From: ZC4RG36 sp964652205
GTDB taxonomy: Bacteria > Chloroflexota > Anaerolineae > Aggregatilineales > Phototrophicaceae
Reading direction: 5' to 3'
Assembly (NCBI GenBank): GCA_964652205.1
Contig: CAZZAO010000121.1
Span: 1 to 15,922 of the forward strand
Length of the DNA: 15,922 nucleotides
Shown: piece by piece, positions 6,080 through 14,964 of the stretch
How the letters are laid out: every line of letters starts with the position of its first letter
How positions within the stretch are numbered: position 1 is the stretch's first letter
Translations under genes and position numbers: made by a program
The notes under the pieces: model-generated
Seen by the model: the letters and a program-made list of their open reading frames with translations, nothing else
Database searches by the model: none
Told to the model about the DNA's origin: nothing

Positions 6080-6640
6080 ATGGTGCTTGAGACGAAACAA
6101 CTGACGGTCGAGGAATTTGAGCAGCTTGCCGCCTTGCCCGAAAACGCCGACAGGCGGCTTGAATTGATCGGGGGGAGAATTGTTGAGGTGGTATCTAATA
6201 GTGATTCTTCGGAAATCGGTGCCTTCCTTATCGAAATGATTTCAGGTTTTGTTCGTCGCCACAAGCTTGGGCGTGTCACCGCCTCGGATGGCGGCTACTG
6301 TGTCGCAGGGGAGCGGTATATACCCGACGTCGGGTTCGTCCGCCGTGAAAAGCAGCCGAAGGGTCTGTCGGTTTCGTATAAGCCATTCGCGCCTGATCTG
6401 GCGGTCGAAGTTCTGTCCCCTTCGGATCAGGAAAGGGATGTTCGTATTAAGGTCGTCAACTACCTTAATGAAGGTACTGTCGTTTGGATCGTTGATCCTG
6501 TCCCTGAGCGTAAACGGGTTGAAGTCTATGTCCCCGGTGAGATCGTGAAAATCCTTCACCTCAATGATACGCTGGAGGGTGGCTCGTTGCTGCCGGGATT
6601 CAGTCTGCCAGTCAGGGAGATTTTTGAGGTTTTAGAGTAG
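6080..6640 (+). CDS. Uma2-family (DUF820) putative endonuclease
   Basis: This 186-residue protein belongs to the Uma2 group, which has a PD-(D/E)XK nuclease fold; biological roles of these proteins are largely unproven, and they are numerous in Cyanobacteria and Chloroflexota. The family features are all present: an N-terminal TVEEFEQL segment, E28 in RRLELIGGRI, D83 in YIPDVGFV, E110 in DLAVEVLSPSD, and K124 before NYLNEGTVVWIVDP. The candidate catalytic set is D83, E110 and K124, so the active site looks intact. ATG 6080 has AGAGG at 6069-6073 with a 6-base spacer. A mini ORF starting at 6058, with its own AAGGA, overlaps the start and could couple translation. The gene ends four bases before the convergent mfd stop, with no terminator between them. 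No partner gene is evident. Confidence 0.88.
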   Translation: MVLETKQLTVEEFEQLAALPENADRRLELIGGRIVEVVSNSDSSEIGAFLIEMISGFVRRHKLGRVTASDGGYCVAGERYIPDVGFVRREKQPKGLSVSYKPFAPDLAVEVLSPSDQERDVRIKVVNYLNEGTVVWIVDPVPERKRVEVYVPGEIVKILHLNDTLEGGSLLPGFSLPVREIFEVLE

Positions 6641-6644
6641 CTTC

Positions 6645-10190
<3,546 letters not shown>

Positions 10191-10307
10191 GGGCGTCTCT
10201 CACAGAAATAGCGTCAACAAATATGAATTGTAACGTAACTCAGGCAGGAGCGGCATAAGCAGTCGGTGAAATCAGACGAGTTCATTCTGCCCCTACTTAT
10301 GTTATGC

Positions 10308-10326
10308 TGGTCAGAAATCGTGACCA
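10308..10326 (+). promoter_or_regulatory. Inverted repeat upstream of the methyltransferase gene, candidate operator
   Basis: TGGTCA (10308-10313) and TGACCA (10321-10326) are perfect 6-bp inverted repeats around a 7-base spacer, immediately overlapping a weak -10-like TATGCT (10303-10308) and ending 14 bases before the ATG. The position suits a repressor site or a 5' hairpin close to the ribosome site GAGGTG (10331-10336). No cognate regulator is identified. Confidence 0.4.
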
Positions 10327-10340
10327 ACACGAGGTGAACG

Positions 10341-10991
10341 ATGAGCTGCTGCTCGCATTGTGACGGGCTGGATCGGCTGTTCGACCGGGCAAACGCCGAG
10401 GCTGACCTCAAAAGCTACCTGAAGAAAGGGCCGAGCCAATCGACCCGCGCTCTGGTCGATGCGCTGCGGCGCTTCGGCGTCGCGGAGCTAACGCTGCTCG
10501 ACATCGGCGGTGGCATCGGCGCGATTCACCATGAGCTGTTCGCCAGCGGCGTCCGCCGCGCGGTGGACGTGGATGTGTCCGGCGGCTATATCGCCGTCGC
10601 CCGCGAGGAAGATGCCCGGCGCGGCCAGTCAGACCGGGTCGAATATCGGCGCGGGGATTTCGTCGCGCTGGCTGGCGAGGTCGCGCCAGCGGACATCGTC
10701 ACGCTCGACCGCGTCATCTGCTGCTACCCGGACATGCCCGCGCTGGTGCGCCTGTCGTCGCAACGGGCGCAGCGTTATTACGGGCTGGTCTACCCGCGCG
10801 CCTCATGGTGGATGCGCGCGGGACGTCGCGCCATCAATTTATGGATGCGGTTGCAGCGCAATCCTTTCCGGTTTTTCGTCCATCAGGTCGCGGATGTCGA
10901 TGGTATTCTGCGTGAGGGTGGCTTCGAGCGACAGTTCTTCAGGCGCTACCTGTTCTGGGAAGTAGTGTTATACGCGCGAGTGGATTCCTAG
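10341..10991 (+). CDS. Class I SAM-dependent methyltransferase with cysteine-rich N-terminus
   Basis: The 216-residue protein has a Rossmann-type methyltransferase core: motif I LLDIGGGIGAI at 52-62, the acidic end of strand 2 in AVDVDVS around 75-81, and a GDF segment after it (RRGDFVAL) that usually contacts the adenine. The N-terminus begins MSCCSHC, so C3, C4, H6 and C7 are clustered, followed by a conserved-looking KKGPSQSTRAL segment; this could bind a metal, but that is inference. A basic, tryptophan-containing stretch (ASWWMRAGRRAINLWMRLQR) may form an amphipathic helix. The substrate is unknown. ATG 10341 has GAGGTG at 10331-10336. The gene is divergent from mfd and convergent with the next methyltransferase, 28 bases away. 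Confidence 0.85.
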   Translation: MSCCSHCDGLDRLFDRANAEADLKSYLKKGPSQSTRALVDALRRFGVAELTLLDIGGGIGAIHHELFASGVRRAVDVDVSGGYIAVAREEDARRGQSDRVEYRRGDFVALAGEVAPADIVTLDRVICCYPDMPALVRLSSQRAQRYYGLVYPRASWWMRAGRRAINLWMRLQRNPFRFFVHQVADVDGILREGGFERQFFRRYLFWEVVLYARVDS

Positions 10992-11019
10992 CGGGTGCTC
11001 GTTCGCGTCACTTTAACAT

Positions 11020-11790
11020 TCAACCCGATTTTCTAAAAAAGAGAACAGCGCTGTTGTACTTTGAATGCGCGTCCCGCTCCTCGATGAGATGGGTGTAAAT
11101 ATCAGCGCAATTTGCTTCATGGATCACATGAAAAATGCGATTCAGAGGGTAGGTATTGTATTGTATCAGCGGCGATCTTATCGGTTGTCGGGCAAGTCTG
11201 TTTAGCATCCAGTGAATTAAGGGGATGCGCACGCGCAATCGATAGCCTGCCTGACGCAGCAAACTGGCTTCTCTGGCGTAGGGGATATGAATACAACCGA
11301 TGCCATTCGGGCGCAGCTTCCTGAGTAACTGCGTGAGAAGCTGTTCACCACGGCTCGGCGGGATGTGCTGAAGGACGATGAAGGACAGAATGAAGTCAAA
11401 GGAACCGGCCACTTTCGATAATGAGTCGTCGCTCAAAACATATTCGATATTTTCCAGACCGATTTGCCCGGTATGAATCCGAGCCTTTTCCAGCATATGC
11501 GGAGAAATATCAACGCCTACAACGGACTGACAGTAGCGCGCGAGCGCAATCGTGAGCCGCCCTGTCCCGCAGCCGAAATCCAGACCACGTTGGGGCTGAA
11601 ATTCCCTGTCAAATTGCTTTCTGGCTGTTTCTACAGCCCACGTTACATAGCCTTCGCCAGACGCGAAGAACTCCCGCAGCGAATCTGCGGTGAGATTGGC
11701 CTGCCTGAAGCGATCAGCCGTGAGGACAGCGTAGTAGGGATCGGTTTCTCCAAGATTTTTCCAGGCGCGATCAGAATCGAGTATTGGCAT
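11020..11790 (-). CDS. Class I SAM-dependent methyltransferase (type 11/25-like)
   Basis: The 256-residue protein carries the canonical SAM-binding motif I LDFGCGTGRL at 70-79, VGVDIS at about 91-96 as the end of strand 2, and FDFILSFIVLQHI, typical of motif post-II/III in Methyltransf_11/25 proteins. A C-terminal region rich in arginine and hydrophobic residues may shape the substrate pocket; the substrate is unknown. The ATG at 11790 has only a weak AGG upstream. It lies 55 bases downstream of the last PIN toxin gene on the same strand with no terminator seen between, so read-through from the pth/toxin-antitoxin series is possible. It shares only the general fold with the methyltransferase at 10341. 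Its base composition is lower in GC than that of the neighbouring housekeeping genes, consistent with an accessory gene. Confidence 0.85.
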   Translation of the reverse strand: MPILDSDRAWKNLGETDPYYAVLTADRFRQANLTADSLREFFASGEGYVTWAVETARKQFDREFQPQRGLDFGCGTGRLTIALARYCQSVVGVDISPHMLEKARIHTGQIGLENIEYVLSDDSLSKVAGSFDFILSFIVLQHIPPSRGEQLLTQLLRKLRPNGIGCIHIPYAREASLLRQAGYRLRVRIPLIHWMLNRLARQPIRSPLIQYNTYPLNRIFHVIHEANCADIYTHLIEERDAHSKYNSAVLFFRKSG

Positions 11791-11845
11791 CAGGGAACCT
11801 GCTTGCTCAACGCGCTGTGATTAATACGCAAAGCGTGCAGCCTTT

Positions 11846-12277
11846 TTAGCGTGAATCGTCAAGGATTTTTACCACAATGTCTGGCGTGACGATCTTCAGG
11901 CCGGAGCGGGCGGTGACTTCAGGGACATCGAGCAGGTGCTTGCGATCATACGTCACCAGATAATCGGGCTGCGCGGCTATCGCCGCCGCAATGACGTGGA
12001 CATCCTTCTGAACCACGTAAGTGGCGACCTCTATTTTATCTTTGTCAGATGGCGAAGCCACAATTTCAGAGGTAAATCTGGCTCGAGTGTCTGGAAAAAC
12101 AGCGTGTAGATACGGGGCTTTCCTGAGGATGTTACGCTCAACTTCGTCAAGGATTTCTGCCGTAATCAGTAAAGTGAGACGATGGCGCGCGCCCAGAATG
12201 ATGAGGTCGTGGGCATACCCTTTACGTGAATAGAGGGCAGCAAACAGCACGCTGGCATCAACAAATACTCTAAGCAT
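11846..12277 (-). CDS. PIN-domain toxin, copy 1 (AbrB/PIN toxin-antitoxin pair)
   Basis: This 143-residue PIN ribonuclease-type protein is the putative toxin of the most downstream pair. Candidate metal-binding acids are D7 in VFVDAS, E45 in LDEVERN, D92 in QKDVHVIAAAI and D111 in VTYDRKHL, so the active site looks complete. PIN toxins (VapC class) typically cleave tRNA or rRNA; the target here is unknown. Residues about 87-132 are nearly identical to those of copies 2 and 3, whereas the N-terminal half is clearly different, apart from the first 12 residues and the EVERNI motif. The ATG overlaps the antitoxin stop in ATGCTTAG (8 bases), so translation is probably coupled. No terminator is seen after it. 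Confidence 0.9.
   Translation of the reverse strand: MLRVFVDASVLFAALYSRKGYAHDLIILGARHRLTLLITAEILDEVERNILRKAPYLHAVFPDTRARFTSEIVASPSDKDKIEVATYVVQKDVHVIAAAIAAQPDYLVTYDRKHLLDVPEVTARSGLKIVTPDIVVKILDDSR
11880..12030 (-). repeat. Direct repeat unit A (3' part of PIN toxin copy 1)
   Basis: About 151 bp identical to 12649-12799 except for one base (12023 against 12792), at an offset of 769. Similarity stops abruptly on both sides, inside coding sequence. It encodes toxin residues from about 84 to 132, including the third and fourth candidate catalytic aspartates. Confidence 0.9.
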
Positions 12278-12563
12278 CCTCCCCTACTTTGTGGCGACCG
12301 TAGGTTTCATCGTAGATCTCCTGCCGAATTTGCTCGCTATCCTCAAGCAACTGCTCAAGCGTAATGCCTTCTGCTTTGAGAGCATCACCGATTTCAATGA
12401 GTAAGTTTGAGAGGATGATGTCATTGGAGAACAGGGTAATGCTGCCGTCCTCATTTTCTGCGATGTCGATCTCGTCGCCGCTGCGGACGCCGTGTTCTTC
12501 GAGCCACTCCGGCGGTAGGGCGATTTGACCGTTCGCTTGCATGGTGGCTTTATAGTTCTTCAT
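12270..12563 (-). CDS. AbrB-type (MazE/VapB-like) antitoxin, copy 1
   Basis: The 97-residue protein has an N-terminal SpoVT-AbrB DNA-binding domain (residues about 1-48: NGQIALPPEWL, then GDEIDI and DGSITLF), expected to dimerise and repress its own operon. The C-terminal half (about 60-97) is an acidic helix region with EGITLEQLLEDSEQIRQEIY, which would wrap around and block the partner PIN toxin. AGGAG lies 7 bases before ATG 12563 in the shared context GACGAAACAGGAGAG. The 51-base gap to the upstream toxin gene (copy 2) is repeated between copies 3 and 2. Compared with copies 2 and 3 it is the most divergent antitoxin, with a longer tail (GRHKVGEDA). Confidence 0.9.
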   Translation of the reverse strand: MKNYKATMQANGQIALPPEWLEEHGVRSGDEIDIAENEDGSITLFSNDIILSNLLIEIGDALKAEGITLEQLLEDSEQIRQEIYDETYGRHKVGEDA

Positions 12564-12567
12564 GACA

Positions 12568-12791
12568 GCTCTCCTGTTTCGTCCCGGCTGTTGACCGAGA
12601 TGCTTATGACTATTTTACCCCTGATCCTCAAGCAATTTTACGACGACATCTGGCGTGACGATCTTCAGGCCGGAGCGGGCGGTGACTTCAGGGACATCGA
12701 GCAGGTGCTTGCGATCATACGTCACCAGATAATCGGGCTGCGCGGCTATCGCCGCCGCAATGACGTGGACATCCTTCTGAACCACGTAAGT
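12568..12791 (-). repeat. Direct repeat unit B (toxin copy 2 3' part plus downstream spacer)
   Basis: About 224 bp matching 13331-13554 without gaps at an offset of 763; I count roughly a dozen differences by eye. Unlike unit A it includes the spacer after the toxin and the ribosome site of the next antitoxin, so the repeat covers a junction between pairs. This is the mark of a tandem duplication of a whole antitoxin/toxin unit. Confidence 0.88.
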
Positions 12792-13043
12792 AGCGACCTG
12801 CTCAATCACATCAGGCGATGGTTCAGCGAGTTCAGCGTCCATAAGCTGTAACAGCATTTGATAGTCGGCCAATCGCCTCGGCGCTTTCTTCCGTATGTTG
12901 CGCTCCACTTCCGTCAGAACCGCGTTGCTCAGAATGGCAATGACTCTGTTGTTTAAGGCGAGTTCGATCAGGTCGCGGGCATAACCAGAATGGGAGTGGA
13001 TTGCGGAAAATAGCACGCTCGTATCTATAAAGACCCTAAGCAT
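12615..13043 (-). CDS. PIN-domain toxin, copy 2
   Basis: A 142-residue PIN toxin read from ATG 13043; a GTG one codon earlier is also possible. Candidate catalytic acids match copy 1: D7 in VFIDTS, E45 in LTEVERN, and the two aspartates in QKDVHVIAAAI and VTYDRKHL. The C-terminal segment is encoded by DNA that differs from copy 1 at one base within about 150 (12649-12799 against 11880-12030). The N-terminal half shares only scattered residues with the other copies. The ATG overlaps the antitoxin stop in ATGCTTAG. It is the middle unit of the array and ends in EDQG, as does copy 3. Confidence 0.9.
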   Translation of the reverse strand: MLRVFIDTSVLFSAIHSHSGYARDLIELALNNRVIAILSNAVLTEVERNIRKKAPRRLADYQMLLQLMDAELAEPSPDVIEQVATYVVQKDVHVIAAAIAAQPDYLVTYDRKHLLDVPEVTARSGLKIVTPDVVVKLLEDQG

Positions 13044-13323
13044 CACCTGCTACTTTGTGGGCAAATTGCTCTTCGTAAATTTCCTGCCGAATCTTCTCAC
13101 CTTCTTCAAGAAATTCCTCAAGCGAGACGCCGCTTGCCTTGAGGTCTCTGCTGATCCGATTCAGCGCGGCCACGCCTAAGGCGCGGCGTGGAAACAGGGT
13201 CAGGCTTCCATCTTCGGCTTCTACGAAAAGCACAGCATCGCCGCCTTTCACGCCAAGCTCTTTGAGCCACTCCGGCGGTAGTTCGATCTGGCCGTTGTCC
13301 TGCATCGCGGCTTTATATTTCAT
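13036..13323 (-). CDS. AbrB-type antitoxin, copy 2
   Basis: A 95-residue antitoxin with an AbrB fold at the N-terminus (NGQIELPPEWLKELGV, DGSLTLFPRRA) and a toxin-binding C-terminal helix (LEEFLEEGEKIRQEIYEE, then HKVAGDA). The C-terminal end is almost the same as in copy 3, while the central region (about residues 48-65) differs. AGGAG lies 9 bases before ATG 13323 in the context GACGAAACAGGAGAG. The 54-base gap from toxin copy 3 holds no clear promoter, so expression probably comes from upstream. Confidence 0.9.
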   Translation of the reverse strand: MKYKAAMQDNGQIELPPEWLKELGVKGGDAVLFVEAEDGSLTLFPRRALGVAALNRISRDLKASGVSLEEFLEEGEKIRQEIYEEQFAHKVAGDA

Positions 13324-13330
13324 CGTGTTT

Positions 13331-13554
13331 GCTCTCCTGTTTCGTCCTGGCTGTTGACCGAGACGCTTATGACCATTTTACCCCTGATCCTCAAGCAGTT
13401 TAACGATGACATCTGGCGTGACGATCTTCAGGCCGGAGCGAACGGTGACTTCAGGGACATCGAGCAGGTGCTTGCGATCATACGTCACCAGATAATCGGG
13501 CTGCGCGGCTATCGCCGCCGCGATGACGTGGACATCCTTCTGAACAACATATTC
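13331..13554 (-). repeat. Direct repeat unit C (toxin copy 3 3' part plus downstream spacer)
   Basis: The partner of unit B (see 12568-12791). It carries GCGAACGG where units A and B have GCGGGCGG, and diverges from both after the codons for QKDVH toward the toxin N-terminus. The match defines a 763-bp repeat period. Confidence 0.88.
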
Positions 13555-13809
13555 TGCGACTTTAGTGGTGATTTCGCTGTTCAATTCGTTGGCTAGCTCG
13601 GCGTTGATCGCAAAAATCAACCTCTGATAATAGCCCAGCCCGTGTGGGAGCTTCTTGAGGATATTCCGCTCCACTTCCACAAGTATCGATGGACTCACAA
13701 TGAGCCGGATAAGGCCATCAGCAGCCAGTTTCATAAGGTCACTGGCGCTGCCTGAAGCGGAGTAAACAGCCGCAAACAAAACGCTGGTGTCGACGAAAAC
13801 CCTAAGCAT
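13378..13809 (-). CDS. PIN-domain toxin, copy 3
   Basis: A 143-residue PIN toxin read from ATG 13809, which overlaps the antitoxin stop in ATGCTTAG exactly as in the other two pairs; a TTG three codons earlier is an unlikely alternative. Candidate catalytic acids are D7 in VFVDTS, E45 in LVEVERN, and the aspartates in QKDVHVIAAAI and VTYDRKHL. Its C-terminal segment differs from copy 2 by about five bases in 140. The N-terminal half, including an Asn/Leu-rich stretch before the shared block, is its own. It is the toxin nearest to pth. Confidence 0.9.
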   Translation of the reverse strand: MLRVFVDTSVLFAAVYSASGSASDLMKLAADGLIRLIVSPSILVEVERNILKKLPHGLGYYQRLIFAINAELANELNSEITTKVAEYVVQKDVHVIAAAIAAQPDYLVTYDRKHLLDVPEVTVRSGLKIVTPDVIVKLLEDQG

Positions 13810-14086
13810 CACCAGCAACTTTGTGGACGTATTTTTCCTCGTAAATCTCCTGGCGAATCTTCTCGCCTCCTTCGAGAAACTCTTCGAGCGTAATTCCTGT
13901 AGCCTGAAGACCTTGACTAAGGCCGCTCAACGCTTCTTCTATGACCGTTTTACGAGAAGCGACAATCAGCTTTCCATCCTCAGTTTCTTCGATAACGACG
14001 AAATTGCCGTCAGCAATATCTTGCCTGGCAAGCCACTCCGGCGGCAGTTCGATCTGGCCGTTGTCGCCAACTTTTGCCTTATACAT
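13802..14086 (-). CDS. AbrB-type antitoxin, copy 3
   Basis: A 94-residue antitoxin: AbrB-type DNA-binding N-terminus (NGQIELPPEWLARQDI, then a DGKLIV strand) and a C-terminal toxin-binding helix (ITLEEFLEGGEKIRQEIYEE, then HKVAGDA). AGGAG lies 8 bases before ATG 14086 and partly overlaps the pth stop region (TAAGGAG), with only 12 bases between the two genes. This arrangement makes translation coupling with pth likely and places the first pair of the array under the pth promoter. Confidence 0.9.
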   Translation of the reverse strand: MYKAKVGDNGQIELPPEWLARQDIADGNFVVIEETEDGKLIVASRKTVIEEALSGLSQGLQATGITLEEFLEGGEKIRQEIYEEKYVHKVAGDA

Positions 14087-14098
14087 CGTGCCTGCTCC

Positions 14099-14707
14099 TT
14101 ATTTCGTCTCATCCTGACGCTGCCCGACCGGCGCGGCGGGGCCGTTATGACGGCTCATTGCCAGTTCGGTTCCTTCGGTCAGCCAGGTATCCACGGCCTT
14201 GATGGCGCGGTCGATGGTTTCCATGACCAGAATTTCGTCGTCACCTCTGAACGGCATCAGCACGTAGTCGGCAGGGTTCATCCGTCCCGGCGGGCGGCTG
14301 ATTCCGAGCCGCAGTCGATTGACATTCGGCGTGCCGAGCCGCTCGATGATGCTCTTGAGGCCGTTCTGTCCGCCGCTGCTGCCGGTCGGACGCAGGCGCA
14401 GCGTGCCGAGCGGCGTGTCGAGGTCGTCGCAGACGACGAGCAGGTTTGGCGGCTCAATCTTGTAGAACCGCATCAGCGGCTGCACCGACTCGCCGCTCAG
14501 GTTCATGAACGTCAGCGGCTTTGCCAGCAGCACGCGCCTGCCGAGAATCGTGCCGCCTGCCACCAGCGCCTTATGTTCCTGCCGGTCGAAGCTCAGGCCA
14601 TATTTGCGCGCATAGGCTTCAACGGCGCGATAGCCGATATTGTGGCGGGTATTTTCATACTTCGCGCCGGGATTGCCCAGCCCGACGATCAGGTTCCAGT
14701 CAGTCAT
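14099..14707 (-). CDS. pth: Peptidyl-tRNA hydrolase
   Basis: Pth frees tRNA from peptidyl-tRNA that drops off the ribosome; it is essential in many bacteria. Read from ATG 14707 the protein has 202 residues, slightly longer than the usual 190 or so because of a polar tail. The catalytic and binding residues align with the Escherichia coli enzyme at an offset of one or two: N12 in GLGNPG, H22 in TRHNIG, N69 in FMNLSG, D95 in DDLD and N115 in GGQNG. An ATG four codons upstream (14719) is possible but would add only MLST; neither start has a strong ribosome site. A promoter with TTCACT and TATAAT lies at 14751-14779. Downstream, 12 bases after the stop, the first of three antitoxin/toxin pairs begins, so the gene probably heads a longer transcript. 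Confidence 0.96.
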   Translation of the reverse strand: MTDWNLIVGLGNPGAKYENTRHNIGYRAVEAYARKYGLSFDRQEHKALVAGGTILGRRVLLAKPLTFMNLSGESVQPLMRFYKIEPPNLLVVCDDLDTPLGTLRLRPTGSSGGQNGLKSIIERLGTPNVNRLRLGISRPPGRMNPADYVLMPFRGDDEILVMETIDRAIKAVDTWLTEGTELAMSRHNGPAAPVGQRQDETK

Positions 14708-14744
14708 AGTCGAGAGCATCCGTTGCGTCGATCCGAATCCCTAT

Positions 14745-14762
14745 AGACGCATTATAGCGTCT
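14745..14762. promoter_or_regulatory. Palindrome overlapping the pth -10 box
   Basis: AGACGC (14745-14750) and GCGTCT (14757-14762) are perfect 6-bp inverted repeats with the -10 box as the spacer. A protein bound here would block the promoter. Because three AbrB-type antitoxins, which normally repress their own operons, lie in the downstream series, one of them is a conceivable ligand. That is inference only. Confidence 0.4.
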
Positions 14763-14779
14763 GTAGAGGTTTCAGTGAA
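14751..14779 (-). promoter_or_regulatory. Sigma-70-type promoter of pth (and perhaps the toxin-antitoxin series)
   Basis: On the minus strand the -35 is TTCACT (14774-14779, 4 of 6 matches), the spacer is 17 bases and the -10 is a perfect TATAAT (14751-14756). Transcription would start near 14744, leaving a leader of about 37 bases before ATG 14707. Confidence 0.6.
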
Positions 14780-14796
14780 CAGCGGGTGTGCTTGGA

Positions 14797-14948
14797 TGAG
14801 CCTCTGCGGGGGCCAAAGCCATGTCCCTACTGAAGCCTGCCCGACCTGATTATTTTGCTCGTTGGCTGCTCCAGCCGTAGCTATCCGAGCTGGCTTTGAG
14901 CCAGCTTTCGGCAGGTTTTTGCCCATAGCCAGAGGCTCAAGCCCCTGG
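14797..14948. repeat. Palindrome-rich spacer with nested hairpins
   Basis: Local stem-loops are GGCTG/CAGCC (14864-14876), a perfect 8-bp AGCTGGCT/AGCCAGCT with TTG loop (14888-14906), GGCA/TGCC (about 14910-14923) and a 9-bp arm pair with one mismatch, CCAGAGGCT/AGCCCCTGG (14929-14948). A long-range 10-bp perfect pair, TGAGCCTCTG (14797-14806) with CAGAGGCTCA (14930-14939), encloses most of them. There is no long ORF. It could terminate the ABC transporter transcript, be a dispersed repeat, or be a structured RNA; no hairpin is followed by a clear T-run on the minus strand. Confidence 0.45.
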
Positions 14949-14964
14949 CGGAACGGCGGCCAAC

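Noticed and set aside
11880..13554. Three near-identical segments resembling a large-spacer repeat array (CRISPR-like)
   Set aside because: The units are about 150-220 bp, are spaced about 765 bp apart and encode the C-terminal part of PIN toxins; they are paralogous coding repeats.
13787..14746. Long plus-strand open frame (319 residues) opposite pth and antitoxin copy 3
   Set aside because: It is antisense to clearly conserved genes, has no recognisable domain or ribosome site, and its residue mix is typical of an antisense frame in GC-rich DNA.
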